A stretch of 64,000 nucleotides of DNA from Betaproteobacteria bacterium. GTDB taxonomy: Bacteria; Pseudomonadota; Gammaproteobacteria; Burkholderiales; Casimicrobiaceae. Below are positions 16,478 through 26,595 of this stretch, piece after piece. Under the pieces are notes generated by a model. That model saw only the letters and a list, made by a program, of their open reading frames with translations, made no database searches and was not told the DNA's origin. The DNA is taken from NCBI GenBank assembly GCA_016861105.1, contig BOKS01000010.1:114189-178188 (forward strand). The letters are read 5' to 3'. Every line of letters starts with the position of its first letter. Position 1 is the first letter of the stretch. The translations under genes and the position numbers were made by a program.

Positions 16478-19400
16478 TCAGTGGATCGTGACTTCCTGCA
16501 GGCCGAGCATCTCGCGGAGGTGGCGCATCAGCTCCTCTTCCTGGAACGGCTTGCCGAGGTAGAGGTCGACGCCGAGCTCGGCGGCGCGAGCGCGGTGCTT
16601 GTCCGCGGTGCGCGAGGTGATCATGATGATCGGCAGGTGCGCGTGCTTCGGGTCGCCCTTCAGCGTCTTGGTGAACTCGAAGCCGTCCATGCGCGGCATC
16701 TCGATGTCGAGCAGGATGACGTCCGGCGCCTCGTCGGACACCGCCTGGAGCGCATCGACGCCGTCCTTCGCGGTCGCCACGCGGAACCCCTCGCGCGCGA
16801 GCAGGCGGCTGGTGATCTTGCGCACCGTGAGCGAGTCGTCGACGATCAGCACGAGCGGCGCCGGCGCGGCCGCCGGCGCGGCGATGCGCACGCTCGCCTC
16901 GGCGTTCGGATCGAACGCCGCGACGTCGGCGCGCTGCGCGAGCTGCACCGGGTTCACGATCAGCACGATCTCGCCGGTGCCGAGCACGGTCGCGCCGGAG
17001 ATGCCCGCGACGCGCGCGAGCTGGGGCCCGATGTTCTTGACGACCACTTCCTGGTTGCCGACCATCTCGTCGACGTGGACGGCGGCCACGCCGTGGCCGC
17101 TGCGCACCAGCAGCACGGCGTTGTAGCGCTTCGTCTCCGGCTGGTGCGCGGCGTCGCCGAGCAGCCGCGGCAGGTAGTGGAACGGATACGAGCGGCCCTG
17201 CCAGTCGACGGTGCCCCGCTGGTAGAGGTCGTGCAACGCCTGCTCCCGCAGCTGCTGCACCTGCTCGACCATCGGCGCGGGCAGCGCCCACAGCCGTCCG
17301 CCCGCGCGCACCAGCACCGCCTGCGCGACGGCCAGCGTCAGCGGCAGCGACAGCGTGAACCGCGTGCCGCGACCCGCATCCGTCTCGACCTCGACGCGGC
17401 CGCCGAGGGCGACGATCTCGGCGCGCACGACGTCCATCCCCACGCCCCGTCCGGAGATCGCGGTCACCCGCGACGCCGTCGAGAACCCGGGCCGGAAGAT
17501 GAGCTCCAGCAGCTGTCCCTGCGTCGGCTCCGCGGCGGCGCCGACGAGGCCGAGCCCGCGCGCCTTGTCGAGGATGCGCGCGGTATCGACCCCCGCGCCG
17601 TCGTCCGCGAGCTCGATCGCGACCTCGTTGCCGACCTGGCGCACGGTCAGCGAGACCTCGCCGGTCTCGGGCTTGCCCGCAGCACGCCGGGCTTCGCGCG
17701 GCTCGATGCCGTGATCGAGCGCGTTGCGCAGCAGGTGCTCGAGCGGCCCGGCCAGCTTCTCCAGCACCGAGCGGTCGAGCTCGGTCTGCGCCCCGACGAT
17801 CTCGAGGTTCGCCCGCTTGCCGAGCTCCTTCGCCACCGCGCGCACGATCCGGTAGAGCCGCTCGGACAGGCTGCCGAACGGCACGGTGCGGATCGCGAAC
17901 AGCTGCTGCTGCACCTCGCGCGAGAGCCGCGCCTGCGCGAGCAGCGCCGCGTCGGCGTCGTCGAGATTGCGCAGAAGCTGCTGCTGGACGGTGGACACGT
18001 CGTTGACGCCCTCGGCGAGCGAGCGCGTCAGCTCCTGGAAGCGCGTGAACCGGTCGAACTCGAGCGGATCGAAGTCGCCGTGCTGCACCTGCAGCGTCTT
18101 CGCGGACTGGATCTGCGACTCCGCCTGGATCTCGACCTCGCGCACCTGCGCGCGCATGCGGATCACGGAGTTCGTGAGCTCGAGCAGGTTCGCCTTGAGC
18201 GCGCGCAGCTCGCTCTCGACGCGCGCGCGCGCGATCGCGACCTCGCCCGCCTCGTTGACCAGCCGGTCGATCGTGTCGGCGCGCACGCGCAGCATCGCGC
18301 GCGACCCGCCGTCGGCTTCGGCCGCGGAGGGGACCGGCGGCGCCGCGGACGCGGCCCCCGCGTCGGGGACGGCCGCCTCCGGCGCCGCGGACGCCCCGGA
18401 CGTCGCGACGCTCGGCTGCGTCTCGGCGGGGGCATCCGCAACCGGCGCAACCGCGGCGGCCCCGGGCGCGGCGCCGGCCGCGACCGCGTCGGCGGCGGCG
18501 ATCCAGGGAAGCGCGACGTTCGTCTCGCCGGCGCGCAGCTTGTCGAGCATCCACGCCACGCGGTCGAGGTCGGTGTCGAGCGCCTCGAACAGCGCCGGCG
18601 TGGCCTCGGCCAGCGACTCGCCGTCGAGCAGCCGCGACTCCATCACGTGCGTGAGCTGGCCGAGGCGCATCGCCCCCGCCATGCGCGCGCTGCCCTTGAA
18701 CGTGTGCAGCGTGCGGCGCAGCTGCTGCGCGGCTGCGGTGTCGTGCGGCGCGCGCCGCCACGCGCGCAGCTGCTCGCCGGCCGCGGGGAACAGCTCCGCC
18801 GCCTCCTCGAGGAAGATCTCGAGGACCTGCGGGTCCTCGACCTCGTCGTGGACGCCCTCGAGCGGGTCGACGGGCGGCGCCGGCGCGGCCATCACGACCT
18901 CCGGCTCGGGCATGGACGGCGGCGCGGCCGGCTCGTCCGGCAGGGAATGCGCCGCAGCCGCGGCCGGCGCGTCAGACGCCGTCGCCAGGGGCTCGTCCTC
19001 GCGCGCCGCGTCGTGCGCCGCCGCGGTCTCCGCGTCGAGGTCCTCGCCGACCGGGGCCTGCTGGCGAAGCGCGTCGAGCTCGCGCTGCAGCAGCACCACC
19101 TCGTGCAGCAGCGACGGCGGGGACGGCTGCTTCGCGGCGACGTTGCCGCACAGTTCACGCAGCGCCGCCACCGCGCCCGCGAGCACGGGCTGCGTCGACG
19201 ACGGCAGCGGGCCGCCGGCCTGCGCGAGCGCGGTGAGCGCGAGCTCGAGCGACTTCGAGAACCCCGCGACGGGCTCGAACCCGCCGGTGCGGTGAATGCC
19301 GCAGAGCGTGTGGCTCGCGCGGATCATCGCCGGCGAGGGCACCGCCTGCGGGTCGAACTGCAGCAGCGCGAGCTCGTGGTCGAGCGTGGCGAGGTGCTGC

Positions 19401-22400
19401 GCGGCCTCGTCGACGAGGATGCGCCACAGCGACAGCGACAGCACGACCTCGCCGATGACCGCTTCCTCGGGCTCGGCCTCGGGCGCAGCGTGCGGCGCGG
19501 CGTCCGCCTGCGCGGCGGCCGGCTCGTCCGCATCGTCGTCCCCTGCGGCCGGCGCGACCACGAACACCGGCGGTTCCACCGGCGGCGTCAGCACGATGGG
19601 CCGCGCGTTGTCCGCGACGAGCTTCAGCGTCGGCGGATGCGGCACGTGGACGTCGAGAACGCCCGGCCCCGCGTCCTCGACGAAGCGCGCGTCGTTCGCG
19701 TACGGCTCGGCGCCGTCCCCGGCCATCGCGTCGAGGACCTCGATCACCGCGCCCGCGCCCGGGGCGGCGACGCCGACCTCGGAAAACGCGAACGTCGCCG
19801 GCGCCTCGGTGCCGGCGTCGCCCGCGTCCTCGATCCCGATCGCGGCGATCTCGATCGACGCATCCTCGGCGGCGGCGTGGGCCGCGGCGACCGGCTCTTC
19901 GGGCGCGAGCGTCTCGACGACCTCCGCGAAGGCCTCGCCGGTCACATCGCTACACGCCTCGCCCACTTCCGCGAAGCCGCCGGGCGGCTCGTCGCCGCCC
20001 TCGTTCGCGGCCGCCGGCGTGGCGACCAGCGCGAGCGCCGCGGGCTCGGGCACGGCGGCGGCGGGGGCGGGACGCGCGCCGGCGGGTGCGGGCAGCACCG
20101 ATTCGTGACCGGGCAGCTCGCCTTCGACCGCGCGGATCGCGTCGTGCAGCGCGCGCGGGTCGGGCGTCACGCGGCCGTGCGCACGCAGCGCGTCGACCCA
20201 GGCGCGGAACGACGACTCGGCCTCGCCGATCATCCGCGACACCGCCGCGGTCACCGGCCGCTGCTCCTCGAGCAGGCGGTTGTGGATCTTCTCCACCTGC
20301 CAGGCGAACTCGCCGAGCTCGGTCAGGCCGACCATGCGGCCGGAGCCCTTCAGCGTGTGGAAGCCGCGCCGCACGTGGCCGAGCGCGTCGCGGTCGCCGG
20401 GATTGCGCTCGAGGACCGCTGCGTGACCGCGGATCGCGTCGAGCACCTCCCCCGCCTCGGTCAGGTAGATGTCGAGCAGCTCGGCGTCGAGCCCGTGCGC
20501 GTCGACCTCCAGCAGCCGCTGCGTCTCCTCGGAGAGCTCGGGGGCCGGCGCCGCGGACTCGGCGATCGCCTCGACGGCGGCCGCCAGCGCGGCCTCGCCG
20601 CCGGCGTCCACCTCGCGCAGGGCCGCGTCGGCCTGCGCGACCAGCTCGGCGTCGCCGATCAGCTCGGCGTCGTCGCGCAGCGTCGCGAGCTTGCTCCGCA
20701 GCGACGCGCGCGCCTCGTTGTCCGCCGCTCCGCCGCGCAGTTCGTCGACGAGCCGTGGCAGCTGCGCTCGCAGCTCGGCCACTGCGTCCTCGACCGAGTC
20801 GCGCGCCTCGACGACCGGGGCCGCCGCGTGCCCGAGGCGGCGCGCGATCAGCGGCGCGATCAGCCGGTCGCGCTCGGGTCGCTGCTGCTCGACGGCTTCG
20901 ACGTAGAAGCCGAGGCCGGACAGCGACTCGGCGAGGAGCTCGAGATCGTCGTTGTCGGCCGCCGCCTCGGGGTCGGCGTAGGCCTCGATCTGCTCCTGGC
21001 ACAGGGCGAGCAGCCGCTCGGCGTCGTCGAGCCCGAGCATGCGCAGCGCACCGCGGATCTGCGTGCTGTCCTTCGTGAGGCTGGCGAGCTCGCCCCGCTT
21101 CGCGTTGTCACGGAAGAACGCGTCGAGCACCTGCTCCATGTGGCGCAGGTTCGCCTGGATCTCGCGGCCGACCTGCGCGAGCAGCACGCGCTCCTGCGCG
21201 CGCCGGCCCATCTCGTCGAGCGCCGGCGCGCCGCCTCCCGGCGGCGTGCGTCCGGCGCGCGCAGCGTCGATGCGCACGATCAGCGCGTCGACCTGCTGCG
21301 GGAAGTCGGCCGACAGGTTCGCGTGGTTCTCGAACGCGCTCTCGGCGAGCAGCAGCCCGGTCGCGTACTCCATCGCCACCGGCTCGCTGACGCCCGACGA
21401 CGGCATCTTGTCGAGGCGCTCGACGAGCGCGGCCGTGAGCTTCATCAGCGCGCCCTGGCGCATCTGCACGGCTTTCCCGTGCACCGACGCGAGCGTCTGC
21501 TTGAGCTTGGGCAGGTTCTCCGCCCGCCCGGACGCGAACTTGAGCCACGTGTCCTTGGCGCCGGCGAGCTGCTCGCGCGCCTCCCGGATCAGCGGCTGCA
21601 GGCCGACGACGTCGGTGGAGATCGTCTCGGCCGTGGGGATCAGGCTCGCCAGCCCGTAGGCCTTCTGCACCGCTGCGACCTGCGCCCCGACGGGCGCGCT
21701 GAGCGCGACGTGGTAGAGCACCTCGCGCCGCATGCGGTCGGCGACCTTCGTGCCGCCCTCCGCCACGCGGCGGATCTGCAGGTCGATGCGCGCCGCCAGC
21801 TGCTTGAGCCCGAAGCCCGCGTCGATGCCGTGCCCGGCGAGCGCCTCGAACAGCGCGCCGACGGTCCACCAGAACGCGCGCAGCGTCGGCTGCGACGCGA
21901 CCTCCTCGATGCCGGCGACGGCCTCGCGCATGCGGCGCGCGCCGTCCTCGTCGCCGCGCAGCCACGCGAGCAGGCCGTGCTGGTAGGCGCGGCGCTGCTT
22001 GACGAGGTGCGACTGCAGCTTCGGCGGCGGCATCGCCTCGCGCAGCGGCGCGCGCGGCGCGCGCGCCGAGAGGTCGGGATAGAACAGGTCGGTGGGCGTG
22101 GCCGCGCGCACGCCGCGCGCCAGCTGCATCGCCTCGTACTCGGGGAACAGGCGCAGCGGGACCGGCGGCGCGCCGTTCACGAGCTCGTCGAGGAAGATCC
22201 GCAGCTTCCGGCACGCGCGGTCGACGAGGTCGACCGCGTCGGGGACCGCCTGCGGCGGCAGCTGCTCGAGCCGCGCGAGGTGGCGTTCGATCTCGTCGGC
22301 GTACGCGACGGCCGCCTCCAGGCCCACCATCTGGATCGCGCCGGACGCCTGGTGGACGTGCAGCTTCGCCTGCTTGACCGGGCCGGCGTCGTCGGGCTGC

Positions 22401-22510
22401 GCGCGAAACGCCGCGAGCGCCTGCAGGCCGCGGTCGAGCGCCTGGTCGATCTCCCCCTGCACCCAGGACAGCGGGCCGAGGTCGAAGTCGGTGGCGGGTT
22501 CGGTGGACAC
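16478..22510 (-). CDS. chpA: ChpA, multi-Hpt hybrid histidine kinase of the Pil-Chp system
   Basis: A giant CheA-type kinase of 2010 residues that controls type IV pilus twitching. Several phosphotransfer domains come first. His-containing helices are visible near residues 51 (HQASGAIQMVGL), 718 (GFHTLKGSGRMVGL), 1067 (ASHTLCGIHRTGGF) and 1269 (LHTFKGSARMAG). A related helix near 482 (TKDSTQIRGALRMLGL) has Ser/Thr instead of His. Long Ala/Pro/Glu-rich linkers separate them. Next come the CheA dimerisation region, the ATPase N-box near 1594 (HLLRNALDHGIE), DDGAGVD and GRGVGMDVV, a CheW-like domain from about 1720, and a receiver with phospho-acceptor Asp near 1935 (LLDIEMPRMDG). It ends the operon pilG-pilH-pilI-pilJ-chpA. 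Confidence 0.95.
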   Translation of the reverse strand: MSTEPATDFDLGPLSWVQGEIDQALDRGLQALAAFRAQPDDAGPVKQAKLHVHQASGAIQMVGLEAAVAYADEIERHLARLEQLPPQAVPDAVDLVDRACRKLRIFLDELVNGAPPVPLRLFPEYEAMQLARGVRAATPTDLFYPDLSARAPRAPLREAMPPPKLQSHLVKQRRAYQHGLLAWLRGDEDGARRMREAVAGIEEVASQPTLRAFWWTVGALFEALAGHGIDAGFGLKQLAARIDLQIRRVAEGGTKVADRMRREVLYHVALSAPVGAQVAAVQKAYGLASLIPTAETISTDVVGLQPLIREAREQLAGAKDTWLKFASGRAENLPKLKQTLASVHGKAVQMRQGALMKLTAALVERLDKMPSSGVSEPVAMEYATGLLLAESAFENHANLSADFPQQVDALIVRIDAARAGRTPPGGGAPALDEMGRRAQERVLLAQVGREIQANLRHMEQVLDAFFRDNAKRGELASLTKDSTQIRGALRMLGLDDAERLLALCQEQIEAYADPEAAADNDDLELLAESLSGLGFYVEAVEQQRPERDRLIAPLIARRLGHAAAPVVEARDSVEDAVAELRAQLPRLVDELRGGAADNEARASLRSKLATLRDDAELIGDAELVAQADAALREVDAGGEAALAAAVEAIAESAAPAPELSEETQRLLEVDAHGLDAELLDIYLTEAGEVLDAIRGHAAVLERNPGDRDALGHVRRGFHTLKGSGRMVGLTELGEFAWQVEKIHNRLLEEQRPVTAAVSRMIGEAESSFRAWVDALRAHGRVTPDPRALHDAIRAVEGELPGHESVLPAPAGARPAPAAAVPEPAALALVATPAAANEGGDEPPGGFAEVGEACSDVTGEAFAEVVETLAPEEPVAAAHAAAEDASIEIAAIGIEDAGDAGTEAPATFAFSEVGVAAPGAGAVIEVLDAMAGDGAEPYANDARFVEDAGPGVLDVHVPHPPTLKLVADNARPIVLTPPVEPPVFVVAPAAGDDDADEPAAAQADAAPHAAPEAEPEEAVIGEVVLSLSLWRILVDEAAQHLATLDHELALLQFDPQAVPSPAMIRASHTLCGIHRTGGFEPVAGFSKSLELALTALAQAGGPLPSSTQPVLAGAVAALRELCGNVAAKQPSPPSLLHEVVLLQRELDALRQQAPVGEDLDAETAAAHDAAREDEPLATASDAPAAAAAHSLPDEPAAPPSMPEPEVVMAAPAPPVDPLEGVHDEVEDPQVLEIFLEEAAELFPAAGEQLRAWRRAPHDTAAAQQLRRTLHTFKGSARMAGAMRLGQLTHVMESRLLDGESLAEATPALFEALDTDLDRVAWMLDKLRAGETNVALPWIAAADAVAAGAAPGAAAVAPVADAPAETQPSVATSGASAAPEAAVPDAGAASAAPPVPSAAEADGGSRAMLRVRADTIDRLVNEAGEVAIARARVESELRALKANLLELTNSVIRMRAQVREVEIQAESQIQSAKTLQVQHGDFDPLEFDRFTRFQELTRSLAEGVNDVSTVQQQLLRNLDDADAALLAQARLSREVQQQLFAIRTVPFGSLSERLYRIVRAVAKELGKRANLEIVGAQTELDRSVLEKLAGPLEHLLRNALDHGIEPREARRAAGKPETGEVSLTVRQVGNEVAIELADDGAGVDTARILDKARGLGLVGAAAEPTQGQLLELIFRPGFSTASRVTAISGRGVGMDVVRAEIVALGGRVEVETDAGRGTRFTLSLPLTLAVAQAVLVRAGGRLWALPAPMVEQVQQLREQALHDLYQRGTVDWQGRSYPFHYLPRLLGDAAHQPETKRYNAVLLVRSGHGVAAVHVDEMVGNQEVVVKNIGPQLARVAGISGATVLGTGEIVLIVNPVQLAQRADVAAFDPNAEASVRIAAPAAAPAPLVLIVDDSLTVRKITSRLLAREGFRVATAKDGVDALQAVSDEAPDVILLDIEMPRMDGFEFTKTLKGDPKHAHLPIIMITSRTADKHRARAAELGVDLYLGKPFQEEELMRHLREMLGLQEVTIH

Positions 22511-22603
22511 GTCGCGCTCTCTCGAAGGGGCGGCCTACCACGGGCGCAAGAAGCGCTCCACGCGGCCGCCCGCCCGTCGGCTCGGAGGATGGGCGGTCAC
22601 GCG

Positions 22604-24811
22604 CTAGACCTTGAAGCCCGCGACCGACGAACGCAGGTCGGCGGCGAGCCGCGTGAGCTGGCCGATCGACACGTTGGTCTGCTTGGTCGACTCGGTCGTC
22701 TCCTCGGTGATCTTCAGGATGCCCTGCATCCCCTTCGTCACCTCCGACACCGACGCGGACTGCATCTGCGTCTGCGTCGAGATCCGGCCGATCAGCTCGG
22801 CGAGGTCGCGCGAGACCTTCTGGATCTCGGCGAGCGCCTGCCCGGCCGCGTCGGAGAGCTTCGTGCCCTCGACCACGCCGACCGTGGACTTCTCCATGGC
22901 CGCCACGGCGTCCTGCGTGTCGGCCTGGATCGTCTTGACGATCGCGTCGATCTGCTTGGTCGCCTCGGCCGAGCGCTCGGCGAGGCGCTGCACTTCCTCG
23001 GCGACCACCGTGAAGCCCCGCCCGGCCTCGCCGGCCGACGCCGCCTGGATCGCGGCGTTGAGCGCGAGCACGTTGGTCTGCTCGGTGATGTCGGAGATGA
23101 GCTCGACGATCTCCCCGATCTCCAGCGACGACTCGCCGAGGCGCTTGATCCGCTTGGACGTCTCCTGGATCTGGCCGCGGATCTCGTTCATGCCGTCGAT
23201 CTGGTTGCGCACCGCCTGCCCGCCCTTCTCGGCGGCCGACAGCGACACCTGCGCCACGCGCGCCGACTGCGACGCCGTGTGGGCCACCTCGTTGATCGAG
23301 CCGGCCATCTGCAGCACGGCCGCCGAGGCCTGCTGGATCTCGCGGTTCTGGCGCTGCGAGGCCTCGAACAGCCGGTTGGAGATCGACTGCGTCTCCTGCG
23401 TGGCCTTGGTCACCTGGTCGGTCGCCGAGTTGATGCCGCGGACCAGCGTGCGCAGCTCCTCGATCGTGAAGTTGATCGAGTCCGCGATCGCGCCGGTCAC
23501 GTCCTCGGTCACGGACGCCTGCACCGTGAGGTCGCCGTCCGCGAGGTTGCCCATCTCGTTCAGCAGCCGCAGGATGGCCTCCTGGTTGCGCTTGTTCTCC
23601 TGCTCGCTGTCGATCGCCCGCGTCCGCGAGTCGTCGAGGTAGACCTTGCCGATGGCCAGCAGCGCCGCCAGCGCGAGCGCGCCGAAGGCGATCGCGAGCC
23701 AGAAGGTCAGCACGCGCTCCACCCCGCCGCCCTCGAACGACGCGGCCAGCGTCGTCGTGTCCTGCAGCAGCGGTTCCGACTCCGCGTTGATGTCGCGCGC
23801 GCTCTGCTTGGCGATCGTCAGGCGCTGCATGTTCTGCAGGATCGCGTTGACGCCCTGCTCGTAGGCGGCGAAGCGCTTGCCGAGCTCGGCGAGCGTGGCG
23901 CGGGCCTCCTCGTTGCGCACGGCGGCGAGCCGCATGGTCTCGTTGCCGCGCAGCAGGCCGCCGAGCACGTCGCGGAACGTGCCGGTGTCCTTGCCCAGCA
24001 GGAACGCGACCTCCGGGTCCACCTGCTCGCCGGAGGCCAGCGCGTTCGCGTTCTTCGCGATCCGCTGCGAGAGGACGGCGAGCTGGTTCGCGAACTCGAG
24101 GTCGCGCAGCGTGCCGCCGCCCTGACCGATCTGCTGCGCCGCCTGCTGCGACAGCTCGAGGATGGTGTTGTTGCCCTGGTTGATCCCGTCGAGGCCCTTG
24201 GCGAGCGTCGTGAGGCTCTGCTCGTTGTCGACCAGCCGGCCGGCGGCCGCGTCGACCTTCGTCCAGCGGTCGCGGATGCGTCCCAGCTGCTCGACCACGC
24301 CGGGGTCCTGGACGACGTCGAGCGACTTGCCGCGCACGTCGCCGCCGTTGAGCAGCGCGTCGAGATTGGCGGCGAAGCGCGCGCGGCTGTCGCGCACCGC
24401 GGCGAACGCCGCGCCCTGGCCCTGCGCGGCGAGCGCCGACCCGCGCGCGAGCCGCTGCGACAGCATCTGCATCTCGGTCGCGGTCGCGGTGGCCAGCGCG
24501 CCCTGCGACGCGGCACGGTTGTCCAGCCCCACCATCGCCAGCGCGAGCACGACGAAGGTGAAGAACACGGTCCCGAGCGCCTGCAGCTGCTTCGCCACCG
24601 GCATCGACCCGATCCACGGGAGCTTCCACGGCGTCGCGGCCTTGGCGGTCGCCGCGCGCAGCTGCTCCATGACGGACACGGTGGCGAGCGGGTCGTAGCC
24701 CTCGGGCGCGGCGCCCATGCGGACCTGCGTCGTGGGCATCTCGAGCTCGGCTTCGGCCGCGGCGAGCTTCGCCTTCGGCTCGCCGAACAGCTTGGGCATC
24801 TTCAGGGCCAT
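22604..24811 (-). CDS. pilJ: Methyl-accepting chemotaxis protein PilJ
   Basis: The transmembrane receptor of the Pil-Chp system, 735 residues. A cytoplasmic N-terminal stretch of about 70 residues precedes the first membrane helix (about 74-94). A long periplasmic domain with PilJ-type helices runs to the second helix (about 366-391, [16 protein letters not shown]). A HAMP-like linker and the coiled-coil signalling domain follow, with hairpin tip [15 protein letters not shown] and [12 protein letters not shown] near 577-607. No CheR/CheB docking pentapeptide is seen at the C-terminus. It lies between pilI and chpA, 93 bases before the latter. In Pseudomonas, PilJ senses surface contact through pilin interaction; the same role here is inference. 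Confidence 0.95.
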   Translation of the reverse strand: MALKMPKLFGEPKAKLAAAEAELEMPTTQVRMGAAPEGYDPLATVSVMEQLRAATAKAATPWKLPWIGSMPVAKQLQALGTVFFTFVVLALAMVGLDNRAASQGALATATATEMQMLSQRLARGSALAAQGQGAAFAAVRDSRARFAANLDALLNGGDVRGKSLDVVQDPGVVEQLGRIRDRWTKVDAAAGRLVDNEQSLTTLAKGLDGINQGNNTILELSQQAAQQIGQGGGTLRDLEFANQLAVLSQRIAKNANALASGEQVDPEVAFLLGKDTGTFRDVLGGLLRGNETMRLAAVRNEEARATLAELGKRFAAYEQGVNAILQNMQRLTIAKQSARDINAESEPLLQDTTTLAASFEGGGVERVLTFWLAIAFGALALAALLAIGKVYLDDSRTRAIDSEQENKRNQEAILRLLNEMGNLADGDLTVQASVTEDVTGAIADSINFTIEELRTLVRGINSATDQVTKATQETQSISNRLFEASQRQNREIQQASAAVLQMAGSINEVAHTASQSARVAQVSLSAAEKGGQAVRNQIDGMNEIRGQIQETSKRIKRLGESSLEIGEIVELISDITEQTNVLALNAAIQAASAGEAGRGFTVVAEEVQRLAERSAEATKQIDAIVKTIQADTQDAVAAMEKSTVGVVEGTKLSDAAGQALAEIQKVSRDLAELIGRISTQTQMQSASVSEVTKGMQGILKITEETTESTKQTNVSIGQLTRLAADLRSSVAGFKV

Positions 24812-24853
24812 GGTGCCTCCGATCCTCTCTTCTTCTCTCGTGCCGCCGGCCCG

Positions 24854-25375
24854 TCAGGCACCGACTTGCAGGAATGCGGGGTCGCGGGCGAGCCGCGCGA
24901 GGTCGATCTCCTGCCACGCGCCGCCCGAGGCGTCGATCCAGCGCTGCGCGTACCACGCCGGCGCGCCGGCGGGCGCATCGGCCGGCGCCAGCTCCGCGAG
25001 GTTGCGCAGCCCGAGGACCCGCGCGACCACGAGGCCGGCGCGCAGCTCGCCGCTGCGCGGGCCGAACAGGACCAGCCGGTTGCCGGACGACGGCGGGACG
25101 TTGCCGCGCCCGAGGAAGCCGGCGAAGTCGATGACGCCGTAGAGGTTGCCGCGGATGTTCGCGAGCCCGCGGAACCACGGCTTGGTCAGCGGCACGTCGG
25201 CCACCGGCGGCATCGCGATCACTTCGCCCGCGTCCGCGAGGCGGATCAGCCACTGCTCGCCGGCACAGGCGAGCCCGAGCCGCGAGCTCGCGACCTGCGC
25301 GGCGGTCTTCGCCGCGAGCCGGCTCGCGAGCTCCTGCTGGAACGTGCGAAGGTCGATCCGCGCGGGGCGTGCCAT
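24854..25375 (-). CDS. pilI: CheW-like adaptor PilI
   Basis: A 173-residue CheW-domain protein expected to couple PilJ to ChpA in the inner-membrane array. The CheW fold is recognisable from VASSRLGLACAGEQWLIRL, then WFRGLANIRGNLYGVIDF, the region that normally binds receptor and kinase. The N-terminus MARPARIDLRTFQQELASRL resembles Pseudomonas PilI. It lies 16 bases behind pilH and 42 bases before pilJ. A CheA-type cognate is present as ChpA, so assignment by context is strong. Confidence 0.93.
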   Translation of the reverse strand: MARPARIDLRTFQQELASRLAAKTAAQVASSRLGLACAGEQWLIRLADAGEVIAMPPVADVPLTKPWFRGLANIRGNLYGVIDFAGFLGRGNVPPSSGNRLVLFGPRSGELRAGLVVARVLGLRNLAELAPADAPAGAPAWYAQRWIDASGGAWQEIDLARLARDPAFLQVGA

Positions 25376-25391
25376 CGTCCGCCTCCCTTCG

Positions 25392-25757
25392 TCAGGCGAC
25401 CGCCGCGATCTTCGCGAGCAGCTCGTCGCGCCGGACCGGCTTGACGATGTAGTCGCGCGCGCCCTGGCGCATGCCCCAGATCTTGTCCGTCTCCTGGCTC
25501 TTCGACGTGCACAGGATGATGGGGATGGCGCGCGTCTCCGGGTCGCGGCTGATCGCGCGCGTGGCCTGGAACCCGTTGAGCCCGGGCATGACGACGTCCA
25601 TCAGGATCAGGTCGGGCCGGACGCTCCGCGCCTTCTGGATCGCGTCCTCGCCGTTGTCGCTCGCGACGACCTCGAAGCCGGCCTTCGTCAGCATGTCGTT
25701 CAGCACATGCCGCTCGGTGGGCGAGTCGTCCACTATCAGGATCTTGCGGATCGCCAT
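25392..25757 (-). CDS. pilH: Response regulator PilH
   Basis: A stand-alone receiver domain of 121 residues, CheY-like. It shows the acidic pocket in ILIVDDSPTERHVL, the phospho-acceptor Asp in LILMDVVMPGLNGF near residue 52, the conserved Thr/Ser in LCTSKSQETDK and the Lys in YIVKPV. In Pseudomonas PilH favours pilus retraction or acts as phosphate sink for PilG signalling. It is the second gene of the operon, 63 bases after pilG. No DNA-binding domain is attached. Confidence 0.94.
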   Translation of the reverse strand: MAIRKILIVDDSPTERHVLNDMLTKAGFEVVASDNGEDAIQKARSVRPDLILMDVVMPGLNGFQATRAISRDPETRAIPIILCTSKSQETDKIWGMRQGARDYIVKPVRRDELLAKIAAVA

Positions 25758-25820
25758 GCTGTCGGGGTTCCCTGGTTGCCTGCCGGCTTCGCGAGCGTCC
25801 CGCCGGACGAGGTCGCGTCG

Positions 25821-26216
25821 CTACGCCGCGGCCTTGACGTGCGCCGCCACGGCCTTGAGCAGGCTCTCCTTGGTGAAGGGCTTGGTCAGGTACTGGTCGG
25901 AGCCGACCATCCGCCCGCGGGCGCGGTCGAACAGCCCGTCCTTCGACGAGAGCATCACCACCGGCGTCGAGCTGAACTTCGCGTTCTTCTTGATCAGCGC
26001 GCACGTCTGGTAGCCGTCCAGCCGCGGCATCATGATGTCGACGAACACGAGGTCCGGATGGTGGTCGGTGATCTTCGCCAGGGCGTCGAAGCCGTCCTCG
26101 GCGAGGATCACCGTGCACCCCGCCTGGAGCAGGAAGATCTCGGCGCTGCGGCGGATGGTGTTCGAATCGTCGATCACCATCACCTTCACGCCGGACAACG
26201 GGTTGTGGTCCGCCAA
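25821..26216 (-). CDS. pilG: Response regulator PilG
   Basis: A CheY-like receiver of 131 residues that in Pseudomonas promotes pilus extension through PilB. Motifs are VKVMVIDDSNTIRRSAE, the Asp in LVFVDIMMPRLDGYQT, LSSKDGLFDRARGRMVGSDQ and LTKPF, closely matching PilG. I chose a TTG start at 26216. It has GAGG at good distance upstream, and the protein then begins about 8 residues before the receiver, as in homologues. The only upstream ATG (26285) would add 23 Arg/Pro-rich residues. It is the first gene of the operon, so its promoter lies in the gap before ilvA. Confidence 0.92.
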   Translation of the reverse strand: MADHNPLSGVKVMVIDDSNTIRRSAEIFLLQAGCTVILAEDGFDALAKITDHHPDLVFVDIMMPRLDGYQTCALIKKNAKFSSTPVVMLSSKDGLFDRARGRMVGSDQYLTKPFTKESLLKAVAAHVKAAA

Positions 26217-26595
26217 GGTCGTCCCTCTTCGCGCCGGAAGTCGAGGCCGGGGTTGGGCAACGGTGCGGACTTTTGTAGCCCACACCTACGCAGCCGAGCC
26301 GAGTCTGCCACGGCGCGGCCCCGGTTGCCTAGAGCATAAACCTTGCCGGAATCGGCCGCGGAGCGGGCGGCAGCCCGAAAGACACCGTGGTGCACAGTTT
26401 GGGCCTCGCGGCGCTGCCGCTCCGCGGCAGGGGTTGCCGCAACGCGGCGACGAACGGCAGCAGGCCGGGCGCGGATCGTGCCCCCGGAAAGGCGAAGGAC
26501 GACGGCGAGGGCGGGGACGGGCGAGCCTGCCGTCGCGGCCGTCTGCATGCCGGCCCCGGCACGCCCGTTCGCCGCCCCGCGCTCCGCCTCGCCGG
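26217..26595. other. Intergenic region upstream of pilG, downstream of ilvA
   Basis: No gene was recognised in these 379 bases. They should hold the Pil-Chp promoter and the ilvA 3' end. A minus-strand TATGCT (26338-26333) could be a -10 box but lacks a convincing -35. A short perfect hairpin (arms 26548-26553 and 26556-26561) lies 35 bases past the ilvA stop and may mark its 3' end. Open frames here have Arg/Ala/Pro-rich translations and look non-coding. Confidence 0.4.

Noticed and set aside
16235..25444. A 3069-codon open frame on the plus strand opposite chpA, pilJ and pilI
   Set aside because: It is antisense to genes with clear domains, and its translation is a monotonous Arg/Leu/Ala/Val-rich string. 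High GC removes stop codons from this frame.
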